From Candidatus Anammoxibacter sp. (GTDB taxonomy: Bacteria > Planctomycetota > Brocadiia > Brocadiales > Anammoxibacteraceae), in contig JAIQZQ010000029.1 of assembly GCA_021777105.1 (NCBI GenBank), forward strand, positions 62,001 to 126,000: a stretch of DNA of 64,000 nucleotides, in the 5' to 3' direction. The position numbers and the translations under genes were made by a program. Positions 9,345 through 18,363 of this stretch are shown here, in pieces (within the stretch, counting starts at the first letter, position 1; each line of letters opens with the position of its first letter). The notes beneath the pieces are model-generated. The model was not told the origin of the DNA, ran no database searches, and saw only the letters and a program-made list of their open reading frames with translations.

Positions 9345-11792
9345 TTAACGCCATGTAAACTCGCTAACATCTCCTCCCAAAGCTTCAATTGAGTCTACAA
9401 GCAACTGGGAAACATATACTCCATTGTGAATATAGCCGCAAGGCTCTTTCTTGCTTGTCTGGTAGTTGTACGCCGCCCTGAGCAGGTTTGCGTCAAACAG
9501 GCTAAACCTGTTTCCAAACGAGGCCTCGCCTTCGTCGATGTCCCCATTGCCGTTTGTATCCACAAAGAAATATGGGTACGCATGAGAATCGTAAATAATA
9601 GCGGTTCCAATCGTTTCTTTGGCGTACTTCTGAATCTCCGCAAAGAGAGCGGTTTCCAACCCTTGCATCTCTTTCCATAATGATTCGTCGGTGTCTCCGT
9701 CGCCGTCATAGTCAGGGAACCCGCCGGGTCTAATCTCTTTGAAATTAAACTTATCTGCGTCGCTGCCCTTATTCGTTTGCGAAACGTCGTTGCCGTGGCA
9801 AACAACGCAATTGGCCTTGTTTGGTTTTACAAGGTAGTGAGATTTGTTTGCTTCGGCGCCTTTGCTTCCCATATGGCACCTTACACAAGTGTCATAATTA
9901 TCGGCATGACTACTAAACTTGTTTCGGCCTGCGTAATCCTTGCCGTCAAATTCATACCCGCCTTCAACTTCCGTGCCGAAAAGTGTGGCAGCGACAGGAA
10001 AGTAGTGGATATTTATAAAATTATAAGGCCCCTCTGACGCGGCAATTGTGTCATCTACTCCTCCCTTTGAACTGCGGCCCTGATGGCAGCTCATGCAAAG
10101 GTTGCTGTCGTCTTCCAGCGTGGCAGTCATACCTGAAGGGAACTCAACCATTTCAACCTGCCTTCTGGATTTAAAGTTTTCAGGATCGTCATGACAGGTA
10201 GAGCAAAGCATGCCGTTTGCAAAAGGAGCCGTCACATTCACTCCGTTTTCCAAATAAGTGACAAGACCTCCTCCGCCATGGCACTTTGCGCAACTTCCCG
10301 GCACCGCGCCGTCCTCATCCCAATGCCTGAACGCCTCTGTTGCGCCGTCAAAATGCGCCTCGTCGTTTCTTGAAGTTCCGGCCATTGCAACCTGAGCTTT
10401 TAGAACGGAGTTTACATCCTCAATTGAATCCGTAATAAGTTGAATTATATATTTGCCGCCATGGGCAAACGCTCCGGGATCTTTAAGAGAGACCTGATAG
10501 TTGTACGCGGCCTTTAACAGGCGAGACGTCCACGCGTTGTACTGGTTGGCGAAATTAGCTTCGTCCGTATCCGCCTTGCCGTTTCCGTTTGTGTCTATAA
10601 AGAAGTATGGATAGGCATGGCTGTCATACGCTATGGCTACCCCGTTTTTTTCGTTGCCGTAAGCCTGGATAGCGGCCAGCAACTTTTCGCGCAGAGTTTC
10701 AATCTCAAAGAAGATGCCTTCAGTCATATCGCCGTCGCCGTCGTAGTCAACCAGCGAGCCGTTCATGCGGACTTTGTGAACATCATCCTGTGTCTTCACC
10801 TCATCATGGCAGGCGGAGCAGACATCAACTTTTATTTTAAGTGTGTGCGGATTGTGGCAGTCAATGCAAACGTCAACGCCTTCAACATGGTTTAACCTGC
10901 CGTCATAAGCTTTGCCTTCATACTGATAACCGCCTTTGGCAAATTTGCCGTACAGTGTGGCTGCCGCCGCAAAGTAATGGATGTTTATAAAGCCTAATTC
11001 TTCGCTAACCGTATCGTCATCCTTTACATCAGCGTCTTTAATAGCGTCGTTAACAGTGTTGGTTGAAGCGCGGCCCTGGTGGCACTGCATGCATATAGCT
11101 TCGTGGCCCAGGTTTACAACTGTCTCGCCTGATGGAAATGTGACCCCGTCAAGCTCAATCGCTGTGTTGTTGTGGCATGCGTCGCAGGTAATAACGCCTC
11201 CAACGGAAACGGGCTTGTCAACCGCGCCGGTTTCCGAGCCGTCATCGCCAATGAAGTCGCGAAATCCGGTTGTACTGTGACATTTTGCGCATGATACGGG
11301 TATCTCCCCCTCTTCATTCCAGTGGTTAAAAGCTTCAGCTGTAGTGTCGGCGTGCGCGGAACCGGCCCACTCTTCCTGATTAGGTATTTTAATGCCTTCA
11401 TCCGGAGGTTTTCCGGAACCGGCCTGAAATGTAAACAGAGTTCTCTTCTTATTTGTTTCGTTAACAGTTATGTCCAGTGATGCCGGGGTAAAAAAGATCC
11501 CATCCTTTAACGGCGTTAAAGTGTAATCGCCGCTTTTGATCTTTGAAAATTTAACCCAACCGTTATTGTTTACGGTATTTGTGATTGGGACGTCTATGTC
11601 TCCGCCTTTAAGCTCAACGGAAACGCCGGCAACGGCATCGCCGGCCCCGTTAATCTTTACTAAAAGATTGAACGATTTCTTGCCCTGCGCGTTTGTTTCA
11701 TTTGCGGACGCAAACAGCCCCGCGAGGCAAAACGCAAAGACCAAAAAACAGATAAACCCTTTGCGATTATTAATAATATTTTTTGCTAACAT
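9345..11792 (-). CDS. Exported decahaem c-type cytochrome with carboxypeptidase-regulatory-like domain
   Basis: An 815-residue exported protein with ten CxxCH haem motifs (CAKCH, CDACH, CMQCH, CIDCH, CSACH, CAKCH, CSTCH, CMSCH, CVRCH, CVVCH). After the signal peptide comes a beta-rich domain of the carboxypeptidase-regulatory type (about 45-130). Two homologous five-haem repeats follow. Each begins with a CAKCH segment and ends with an acidic calcium-loop-like pair (DYDGDGD, DTNGNG), then SHAYPYFFIDTNGNG and LL-AAYNYQ. The start at 11792 has a GGGGGGA ribosome site; 11813 is less likely. It probably carries electrons in the periplasm or at the cell surface, coupled to the cyt b/Rieske genes upstream. 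Confidence 0.88.
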   Translation of the reverse strand: MLAKNIINNRKGFICFLVFAFCLAGLFASANETNAQGKKSFNLLVKINGAGDAVAGVSVELKGGDIDVPITNTVNNNGWVKFSKIKSGDYTLTPLKDGIFFTPASLDITVNETNKKRTLFTFQAGSGKPPDEGIKIPNQEEWAGSAHADTTAEAFNHWNEEGEIPVSCAKCHSTTGFRDFIGDDGSETGAVDKPVSVGGVITCDACHNNTAIELDGVTFPSGETVVNLGHEAICMQCHQGRASTNTVNDAIKDADVKDDDTVSEELGFINIHYFAAAATLYGKFAKGGYQYEGKAYDGRLNHVEGVDVCIDCHNPHTLKIKVDVCSACHDEVKTQDDVHKVRMNGSLVDYDGDGDMTEGIFFEIETLREKLLAAIQAYGNEKNGVAIAYDSHAYPYFFIDTNGNGKADTDEANFANQYNAWTSRLLKAAYNYQVSLKDPGAFAHGGKYIIQLITDSIEDVNSVLKAQVAMAGTSRNDEAHFDGATEAFRHWDEDGAVPGSCAKCHGGGGLVTYLENGVNVTAPFANGMLCSTCHDDPENFKSRRQVEMVEFPSGMTATLEDDSNLCMSCHQGRSSKGGVDDTIAASEGPYNFINIHYFPVAATLFGTEVEGGYEFDGKDYAGRNKFSSHADNYDTCVRCHMGSKGAEANKSHYLVKPNKANCVVCHGNDVSQTNKGSDADKFNFKEIRPGGFPDYDGDGDTDESLWKEMQGLETALFAEIQKYAKETIGTAIIYDSHAYPYFFVDTNGNGDIDEGEASFGNRFSLFDANLLRAAYNYQTSKKEPCGYIHNGVYVSQLLVDSIEALGGDVSEFTWR

Positions 11793-11913
11793 TTTTGCTT
11801 CCCCCCTTATCAAAGTTACAAGTTAATATCGACTTGTCCTGTGAAACGGCCTAATCGGCGTTTTGATGCACAGACGCGCCAAAATGCTTTGAAACGTAAA
11901 AACAATATGAAGC

Positions 11914-12873
11914 CTATTTACCACCCCCTTTCTTCTTCTCCCTGTGACAAATCATGCATTGAAAATTATTAGACGCCTTAGACACTTCAATGGCGTGTAT
12001 TTCCGCGCCGGTTGAAGTGTGGTCAATCATGGCAAAATTCACCGCATTGTTCGGAACATGGCAACGGGCGCAGAGCCATTCAAAATTATTCATCTTCTCC
12101 GGTTTCTTGTTATCATGCCTGCCGTCTATCATATGGCATGTGATGCACAATGGAGCAGAGTGCGGTTGTTTCTGCTGTTTTTTATGCCATGCCTCTATGC
12201 TGCCGGACCAATCCCATTCACCGCCTTCGGCCTGATATGTCAGCCCGTGCATTGTGGAAAAATATTTCTCTTTTTGAGGATGCCTTGGGCCTGAGTGACA
12301 AATTCCGCAAGTCTCGGGTTTTCTGGCAAATTCCAGCGAGAATTTATGTCTGCTATGGCATGATGAGCATTTAAACTCAACCTGATGGCATTTAAGACAA
12401 TCGCTCTGCTTAAAATATGCGTTATCAACATTTAAATCCATATGCGCCTTCAGGTTTTGAAACGCCTTTGAGTGCCCGCTGTTGCTAAACTCTTTGTACT
12501 GGTCCGGGTGGCATTGGGCGCAAATTTTTGGAGGAACAAGGCTGTTTACCCTCTCGTCCTGGCATTGCGACTCTTTAATGTTTCTTGACAACCTTGACCG
12601 CTCAATCTCCTTTTTCAACTCCTCGTCGGTTGTTATATGGCATAATTCGCAACCTATGCCCTTTTTGCTGTGCAAGCTCTGCTTCCATGCAAGGTAAACG
12701 TTTTCAGTGTATTTTGATGTGTGGCATTTAAGGCATGTTTCACGCATCTCGTCGGAAACAACGGCTTTTGCCTCTCCGCTATGAATCTCCTTGCTAACGC
12801 TTCTGTACAACAGCGCCGCAAAAACAAAAAAGATCAAACAGATCATTACTCCAAAAAACAGTTTCAGCTTCAT
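11914..12873 (-). CDS. Membrane-anchored nonahaem cytochrome of the hydroxylamine oxidoreductase superfamily
   Basis: A 319-residue protein with an N-terminal membrane anchor (MKLKLFFGVMICLIFFVFAA) and nine CxxCH motifs. The run CLKCHQVEFKCSSCHSRHKF, RKPETCGICHSGPRHPQ, STMHG and CITCHMIDGRHD closely follows the HAO superfamily pattern, although classical HAO proteins are longer and octahaem. It is short, and no candidate for the catalytic crosslinking tyrosine region is evident, so electron transfer rather than hydroxylamine oxidation is more likely. The start at 12873 has GGAGG upstream and removes a spurious 59-residue extension overlapping cyt b. It lies 31 nt after cytochrome b and may replace cytochrome c1. 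Confidence 0.85.
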   Translation of the reverse strand: MKLKLFFGVMICLIFFVFAALLYRSVSKEIHSGEAKAVVSDEMRETCLKCHTSKYTENVYLAWKQSLHSKKGIGCELCHITTDEELKKEIERSRLSRNIKESQCQDERVNSLVPPKICAQCHPDQYKEFSNSGHSKAFQNLKAHMDLNVDNAYFKQSDCLKCHQVEFKCSSCHSRHKFSLEFARKPETCGICHSGPRHPQKEKYFSTMHGLTYQAEGGEWDWSGSIEAWHKKQQKQPHSAPLCITCHMIDGRHDNKKPEKMNNFEWLCARCHVPNNAVNFAMIDHTSTGAEIHAIEVSKASNNFQCMICHREKKKGGGK

Positions 12874-12904
12874 CTCAAAATCCTCCAAGGCGCAAGGCGC
12901 TATG

Positions 12905-13960
12905 CTAAATCGTCTCCCAAACAGTAAAAGTCGCCCAAACAACGACGAATAGCATACCAAGAGCGTAACGCGCAATCTTTGCGCCGGCAAATCCCAAAAT
13001 CTTTTCAATTGCCTGATCAATAAACGGCCAGAAAAAGAGGCACAATCCAATAAACAGATTGCCTAATATCCCTATTTGATACGAAACAAGCTTTAAATAT
13101 CTAAACACCCCGTAAAAATACCACTCCGGCTTTATATGCTCGGGTGTAACGTTAGGATTAAAAGTTTCGCCTAAATGGGGCGGAAAAAAATAGCTGAACA
13201 TTGCGAACGACAATATCAACGTCATAAAGATGCCTATTTCATTCAAAACATGCTCGGGAAAGAATGGATAAAAACCTTTGCCGTCCTTTTTAGCATTGGC
13301 ATCTTCCTGTTCGTAATGGATACCGTGAAACCTTATAAAAAGGATATGAACAGCCACTGCGACAATTAGCGCCGCCGGCAGTATTGCGACATGCAGAACA
13401 AAAAATCTCGTTAACGTGCTTTGAGTGACATCCTCTCCGCCGCGCATAAAGAGCAACAGATAATGCCCTATAACGGGCGTGGCGCCGGCTATGTTAGTGC
13501 CGACAACAGTCGCCCAGTATGAAACCTGATCGCAAATCAATGAGTAACCTGTAAATCCAAGGCCCATTGACAAGCCCATTAGAACAACGCCGAACATCCA
13601 GGTAATCTCGCGCGGTTTGCGGTACGACTCTGTAAAATAGACGCGCGCCATATGTAAAAAAAGCGAGGCGATCATTACCTGAGCCGAAGCGTGATGCACG
13701 CCCCGTATCAGCCAGCCAAGCCTGACTTCATAACTTATATACCGGACGCTTTCATAAGCGACATCCTGATACGGGATGTAATAAAACATCAACAAAACCC
13801 CTGTGAAAAACTGAATCGCCATGCAGATCATTGGAGTGCCGCCAAGGCAGAACCAAAGACCTTTCATATAATTCGGCACGGGCTCGTTTATCTTCTCGGC
13901 AACTTCGTGCGCGTCTATTTTCACCCGCTCGTTAATCCAGTTTTTCGCCATAGGAAACAT
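12905..13960 (-). CDS. Cytochrome b subunit of a bc1-type quinol oxidoreductase
   Basis: A 351-residue membrane protein. The N-terminal half carries the haem-ligand histidines in RGVHHASAQ with SLFLHMARVY, and in FFVLHVAILP with VAVHILFIRFHG. The PEWYF quinol-site motif is present (HIKPEWYFYG). It has about eight membrane segments in one chain, combining the b6 and subunit IV-like parts. AAGGAGG precedes the ATG at 13960, which lies 2 nt after the Rieske stop, so the two are translationally linked. It oxidises quinol and delivers electrons to the Rieske protein and on to the multihaem partners downstream. Confidence 0.95.
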   Translation of the reverse strand: MFPMAKNWINERVKIDAHEVAEKINEPVPNYMKGLWFCLGGTPMICMAIQFFTGVLLMFYYIPYQDVAYESVRYISYEVRLGWLIRGVHHASAQVMIASLFLHMARVYFTESYRKPREITWMFGVVLMGLSMGLGFTGYSLICDQVSYWATVVGTNIAGATPVIGHYLLLFMRGGEDVTQSTLTRFFVLHVAILPAALIVAVAVHILFIRFHGIHYEQEDANAKKDGKGFYPFFPEHVLNEIGIFMTLILSFAMFSYFFPPHLGETFNPNVTPEHIKPEWYFYGVFRYLKLVSYQIGILGNLFIGLCLFFWPFIDQAIEKILGFAGAKIARYALGMLFVVVWATFTVWETI

Positions 13961-13962
13961 TC

Positions 13963-14415
13963 TTAAACCTCCTTTTGCGCCCAGTAGTTTTCAGGCACAA
14001 ACACAAACACGCTATTGCCTTCTATCAAAACCTTATATTGACTTAAAGGACCCGGAGGCGGTCCGGTAAGGACATACCCTTTGTTGTCAAAGGATGCCAT
14101 ATGGCATGGGCACAAAAACTCTCTCTCTTTTTCGTCCCATATTACGCTGCACCCCAGATGCGGACATACGGCGGAAAACGCCATAACATTTCCGTCGTTG
14201 TTAATCAGTATGAGCTTGTTGCCCCTAAGCCGTATCTCCTTAGCGGCGCCTTCGGTTAAGTCTTTAGAAAAACAGGTAAATGTTTTTAACGCCTCTCTGC
14301 TTTGAAACGGCATTAAATATTTAAACATTGCCAAGGCGGATTCAGCGACAACACCTACACAGAAAACTCCTATGCCCCATAGCAATGATTTCTCAAAAAA
14401 TGTTCTTCGATTCAT
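13963..14415 (-). CDS. Rieske 2Fe-2S protein of the bc1-type complex
   Basis: A 150-residue protein. An N-terminal RR-containing signal/anchor (MNRRTFFEKSLLWG), consistent with Tat export, precedes a Rieske fold with cluster ligands in CPHLGC and CPCHMASF and the downstream proline-rich TGPPPGPL loop. It transfers electrons from quinol at cytochrome b to a c-type haem. It starts the compact Rieske-cyt b-HAO-like gene run. Confidence 0.95.
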   Translation of the reverse strand: MNRRTFFEKSLLWGIGVFCVGVVAESALAMFKYLMPFQSREALKTFTCFSKDLTEGAAKEIRLRGNKLILINNDGNVMAFSAVCPHLGCSVIWDEKEREFLCPCHMASFDNKGYVLTGPPPGPLSQYKVLIEGNSVFVFVPENYWAQKEV

Positions 14416-14736
14416 TTACAACCCCTGCTTTCACAATCCGATTAAACGATTCTTATCCCCCTCCCCTAACCCCTCCCATCAATGGAGGAGAAATTAAAGG
14501 TATATATTGATTACAATACTTTGCTCATTGGGTGGAGCTTTTTAAGTTTATGATTTAAACTAAAACGAGCTTAAAAAGCCAAATCCCCCTCCCCTTAGTG
14601 GGAGGGGTTAGGGGAGGGGGTATTTAAAAACCGCTTAATTCCGGCAACAACCACTCCTCCGTTCACTTTCCAAAACTTCCGACTTATACTAGCTGTCTCC
14701 AGTCTTACGTTTTCTAACTTCTGCCTTCTGTTCTCA
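14416..14736. other. Intergenic region holding a CT-rich inverted-repeat element
   Basis: No gene is seen between the dihaem cytochrome and Rieske genes. Most of the space is taken by the repeat at 14457-14620; the remaining 100 bases next to the dihaem cytochrome stop show nothing recognisable. Confidence 0.6.
14457..14620. repeat. CT-rich inverted-repeat element, copy 1
   Basis: About 164 bp bounded by inverted arms: CCCCTCCCCTAACCCCTCCC on the left, and its complement reading GGGAGGGGTTAGGGGAGGGG on the right. Another full copy lies at 20635-20766 and a left-arm copy at 36955-36990. The sequence ACGATTCTTATC outside the left arm is shared with the third copy. No coding capacity. Confidence 0.8.
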
Positions 14737-15378
14737 CTATTTCAACGATTTAAAATATTCAAACAGATGCGCAATCTCATTGCCCTGAAGCCTTGGCCAG
14801 TAGAGCTTTTGCCTCTCAGCGTCTTCCGCCATATATGGAGCGTGAGCAATCAAATGCCCGGCCAGTTCGCCGTCGGTTTTAAATCTGGAGCCCATGCCGT
14901 CAAGAGCCGGGCCGACACTGCCGCCTTTGTTTTCAATCGCATGGCACTGTTTGCATCCCAGATACTGAAACAGAAAAGCGCCTCTGTCAGCATCGCCGGG
15001 GAAGGCGTATGTGCCGCCCTTATTTTTTGCCTGAGCATGGATGTATTCAAAGATCAACTCTATATCGCCCGGTTTAAAACTTGGAAACTCTATCTTCTTC
15101 GCTTTAAATTCTTTAATCATGTTAGGCACATGGTTCCACATAATAGCGGCCCAAAGCGAGGTGGACGCAAAACTCTCCCATTCGCCCAAATCAGGGCCTA
15201 CTTTTCCGCCGACCGCGTTAACCGCATGGCAGATCACGCAACTTTTTGAAGTAAAAAGCTCCTTGCCGGCCGCAACCCGATCCTGATCAACAACAGGATC
15301 AGCCGCAAACACCGCGCCTGATAAAACAGCAAATAAACATACAACAAGCCCGCCCAAAACCAATTTTCTCATCTTCAT
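14737..15378 (-). CDS. Dihaem cytochrome c
   Basis: A 213-residue exported protein with a signal peptide ending near VFAAD. It has two class I cytochrome c modules: CVICH with the downstream GPDLG, and CKQCH with GPALDGMGSRF. A methionine axial ligand is plausible in each half. AGGAGG precedes the ATG. Located between the octahaem cytochrome and the Rieske/cyt b genes, it is a likely diffusible or complex-bound electron acceptor of the bc1-type complex. Confidence 0.92.
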   Translation of the reverse strand: MKMRKLVLGGLVVCLFAVLSGAVFAADPVVDQDRVAAGKELFTSKSCVICHAVNAVGGKVGPDLGEWESFASTSLWAAIMWNHVPNMIKEFKAKKIEFPSFKPGDIELIFEYIHAQAKNKGGTYAFPGDADRGAFLFQYLGCKQCHAIENKGGSVGPALDGMGSRFKTDGELAGHLIAHAPYMAEDAERQKLYWPRLQGNEIAHLFEYFKSLK

Positions 15379-15428
15379 TTTACTACCTCCTATAAAATGA
15401 TTTGAAAAGGTAAAAGATATAAAAATAA

Positions 15429-15489
15429 CCGGTTAACAATGATCAGGAAACCATGGGCTGAAAAAAGAAAACCTATCATTGTCAACCGG
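15429..15489. promoter_or_regulatory. Long inverted repeat between octahaem and dihaem cytochrome genes
   Basis: CCGGTTAACAATGAT (15429-15443) is matched by ATCATTGTCAACCGG (15475-15489), 14 of 15 positions, with a 31-nt loop. It may be an mRNA-processing or attenuating hairpin within the cytochrome transcript, or a protein-binding site. No U-tract follows, so a simple terminator is less likely. Confidence 0.55.
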
Positions 15490-15519
15490 ATAGCCTTTCA
15501 GAACCATGCTCAGGCCCGG

Positions 15520-17340
15520 TTATTCAACCACCTTATTCTCCCAGGCCAACCACCTGCCGGCGCCGTAATCCTTGTCCGGATGGCAGCTGAAACATGCGTT
15601 CATAATTACATTTGAAGCTCCGCTCTCAACGCCCGCCGCTTCATTCTTCTCCGACATTTCAAGGCTTACAGCCGGTTTGATAATGTCAAAGACGTGAGAG
15701 TGTATGTCTGTGTAAACCGCCGTCTTTGCCGTCTTAGGCATATGGCAGCCGGAACACCTGCTTGCCTTGGAGCCTTCAGGATCCCAAACATGTTTGCTGT
15801 GTATGTTAAGAGCCTTGCCCGTGGCAAGCTCAACGCCCATCTCCTCCTTGGAGGGATGACAGCTAAGACATAAAGAGTTGTCGTCGTTCTCCTTGCGCAA
15901 AAGAGGAGATATGGTGTTTTTATGCGGTTTATGGCAGCTGTAGCACGTCAAACCAACGGCGTTGTAATGGTGGCTCTTTTGGAAATCAAATATCTGCTGA
16001 TGGTGCTTTTTTGAGTGATTGTTCTTTGAAGCCGCGTCGCCGAACGATTCATCATCGTCGCCCCACATGCCGGGAGTTGCGTCGCCGCTTAGTTTTGTCA
16101 GTGAAATGTAATCATTCAAATCGTTTCCGGCAACATAATGCATGATGTCGTCGCCGTCCACAATGGCAGGGTACCCTGTCTCAAAATTAGCCCCGTTATC
16201 GCCGGGTTTGCTGACAACCCTGGTGTGGCACTGCCCGCAAATTTGGTTTCCCCTTTCAACCGTCAGGAAATCAGGGTTAATAATAGCGTTGCCGTTTCCT
16301 CCTCCCGTTGAAGCATGAACACTGCCCGGACCATGACAACTTTCGCAACCAATGCCGATCTCCGTGGATGATGAAACAAACGCGCTTCCTGATTTTGAAA
16401 TATTGAGGCCGGTAGCGTGGCAACCCTGGCAATTTTGCTCGTAAGAGTGTTTTTCAACGTCAGGCTCTCTCAATGTGCCGTCCTCGTTGTACCATCTTTC
16501 AGCATGGTATGACACCCATGCGGCTTCGGGATCGTCCGCGTCTACATTGCGATGATTGTATTGGATGGGTAAAATATAGTGGCTTTCATCCAGTTTGACA
16601 TGATACCGCTGCTTTCCGGCGTGCGCAACGCCGCCATGGGTTCTTTCGACGCTATACGTCGTGGTGACCGTTTCATCATTTAAATCAAACAGTGTCACTT
16701 TATAATCATCGCCTGAAATAAACGCGTTGAATTTGGCTTTGCCGTCGCTTGTTAAACGCGTGGCTTCATCAAACGGGGCCACAATAGTGTTCTCGGTTGG
16801 AGCCAGGTGTGTTTTTGCGTGAGCCGTCTTTAACCATCCGGAGTGATCGCCGCCATGGCAAGCCTTGCAACTATCGCTACCCGAGTAACCGGCCCCATCA
16901 GGAGCTTTCGCCGAAAGCGTCATATCTGCAATTGCTGATTTTCGCGCAAACACAACCACGTTAAAGTCGTCGTTGCTTAAAAGGTTGGAACCAACCGGAG
17001 GTGTGGCAAGCACCCTATATGAGCCGGCGGGAACTCTGCGGATTCTGAATTTGCCTTTTGAGTTTGTTGTAACCGGCCCAAATGTTGAATAAGCTGATAA
17101 TAAACTATCTTCATGATCATCGGCTTCCATAGCCTCGGCGGTAATTGAAACGCCCTCGACAGGCGCGCCTTTCCTGTCTAAAATTGTGCCCATTATCCTT
17201 CCCTTGCCGACTCTAAGCGCGTCTTCCATTGTAAAATAACCGGAACTCCTTAAATCTTCCCCCTGCGAAAAATTGTTAATGCCAAAAAACACTGTTAATA
17301 AGCTTCCCACGACCAATAAACAAAATATCTTTTTAACCAT
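15520..17340 (-). CDS. Exported octahaem c-type cytochrome with N-terminal carboxypeptidase-regulatory-like domain
   Basis: A 606-residue exported protein. A signal peptide is followed by a beta-sandwich resembling carboxypeptidase regulatory domains (about 45-140; GTILDRKGAPVEGVSI, GKFRIRRVPAGSYRV). The haem region has eight CxxCH motifs (CKACH, CQGCH, CESCH, CGQCH, CYSCH, CLSCH, CSGCH, CFSCH). The haem order, with CESCHGPGSVH and TCYSCHKPH, resembles cytochrome c554/DmsE-like multihaem proteins. AGGAGG lies upstream of the ATG. It is first in the respiratory cluster and may be the terminal electron-transfer partner. Confidence 0.88.
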   Translation of the reverse strand: MVKKIFCLLVVGSLLTVFFGINNFSQGEDLRSSGYFTMEDALRVGKGRIMGTILDRKGAPVEGVSITAEAMEADDHEDSLLSAYSTFGPVTTNSKGKFRIRRVPAGSYRVLATPPVGSNLLSNDDFNVVVFARKSAIADMTLSAKAPDGAGYSGSDSCKACHGGDHSGWLKTAHAKTHLAPTENTIVAPFDEATRLTSDGKAKFNAFISGDDYKVTLFDLNDETVTTTYSVERTHGGVAHAGKQRYHVKLDESHYILPIQYNHRNVDADDPEAAWVSYHAERWYNEDGTLREPDVEKHSYEQNCQGCHATGLNISKSGSAFVSSSTEIGIGCESCHGPGSVHASTGGGNGNAIINPDFLTVERGNQICGQCHTRVVSKPGDNGANFETGYPAIVDGDDIMHYVAGNDLNDYISLTKLSGDATPGMWGDDDESFGDAASKNNHSKKHHQQIFDFQKSHHYNAVGLTCYSCHKPHKNTISPLLRKENDDNSLCLSCHPSKEEMGVELATGKALNIHSKHVWDPEGSKASRCSGCHMPKTAKTAVYTDIHSHVFDIIKPAVSLEMSEKNEAAGVESGASNVIMNACFSCHPDKDYGAGRWLAWENKVVE

Positions 17341-17859
17341 TTCTCCTACCTCCTAACCCAAAAATGAATAAATTAAACTAAAAATAAATTAAAAATAAAT
17401 TAAAAGTTTATATAGAATTGTTATGGCTAACTTAAAAGCAAAAAAAGCGCCTAAAATCCAAAACAGTTAAAATCCCACATAACCAATTACTAAATAAGCA
17501 GTTACAACTTGACATAGCAAAGCATTTTTACCTAAAAAAGCGCCCCATATTTGTATTCATTCAGCACAAAGTGTAACGTTTCATTACATTTTGCTTGCAA
17601 ATGCCTTTTTATGTGTTAATTTAGAGTCAAACAAACCATGTTTTCGAAAAATAATATTTACGTATTGTTATATTCAAACGCAGTGAAATAAAACCATAAA
17701 GGGCAAATTCCAACAACATCTGCCTGCCGGAGTTTAGGCTTTAGCCTTTTATTCATTGACTAATTTCGAGAGCATCATGCTTTTGGATATATATAAATGT
17801 TGCGCGTCGAATATGGGCGCAAGTTTTGGAATTTGCGGGTGGATTAAAAAGAGCCAATT
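17341..17859. other. Divergent intergenic region between the cytochrome cluster and the signalling cluster
   Basis: AT-rich and without a gene. It should contain the promoters of both divergent units. Near 17370-17410 an ATAAATTAAAA motif is tandemly repeated. A dispersed repeat occupies 17661-17769. Confidence 0.6.
17661..17769. repeat. Dispersed ~110-bp repeat, copy A
   Basis: It shares TGAAATAAAACC, AAAGGG-AAATTCCAACAA and GGCTTTAGCCTTTTATTCATTGACTAATTTCG (spelled here in parts) with 41109-41215, in the same orientation. The core GGCTTTAGCC is a short palindrome. Both copies are intergenic and non-coding. Confidence 0.75.
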
Positions 17860-18309
17860 ATGGATTTTACGGATCTCGAAAATAAGACCTTTATAACATT
17901 GCTTGTTGAGGATAACCATGAGCGCGCAGAGCTTATTAAACGCGTTTTTTTAGAAAATAATGTTAGCCGCAAACTTTATCATGCAAAAAACGGAGAGGAA
18001 GCGCTTGTTTACCTTTGCCAAAGCGGCGACGGCGAAAACGCCTGCCCCAGGCCGGACATTATCCTGATTGACCATGATTTGGCGACAGCCGGCGGGCTTG
18101 AAACGCTGAAACAGATAAAATCTTCAAATAAGCTCAAAAATATACCCGTGGTTATCTTATCATCATACGAGAGGGAGCAGGATATTACGGAATCGTACAA
18201 AATGGGCGCAAACAGCTTTCTTGTCAAGCCTGTAATGACTGAAGATTTTGCGAACATGATAAAGAATTTTATTGCGTACTGGTCAAGCTGGAACAGATCA
18301 ATAATTTGA
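17860..18309 (+). CDS. Single-domain response regulator (Rcp1-like)
   Basis: A 149-residue receiver-only protein. The acidic pair lies in LLVEDNHE, the phospho-acceptor in IILIDHDLA, the Ser of VILSSYE and the Lys of FLVKPV. The extended loop after the third helix (SGDGENACPRPD) is typical of Rcp1-type regulators that work with phytochrome-like kinases. The histidine kinase begins just downstream, and the two are probably partners. DHDL differs from the usual DLNLP phosphorylation motif but retains Asp. Confidence 0.88.
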   Translation: MDFTDLENKTFITLLVEDNHERAELIKRVFLENNVSRKLYHAKNGEEALVYLCQSGDGENACPRPDIILIDHDLATAGGLETLKQIKSSNKLKNIPVVILSSYEREQDITESYKMGANSFLVKPVMTEDFANMIKNFIAYWSSWNRSII

Positions 18310-18363
18310 TTTGTGGTTAAACCAACACAAAATCGCTTAAACGGAAGAACACGTGACAAATTT

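Noticed and set aside
9395..11401. Several long open frames overlapping the decahaem cytochrome on both strands
   Set aside because: They are shadows of the GC-rich coding frame, which alone contains the haem motifs and signal peptide.
12905..13050. 59-residue N-terminal extension of the HAO-like cytochrome
   Set aside because: It overlaps the end of cytochrome b; the internal ATG at 12873 has GGAGG and starts a proper membrane anchor.
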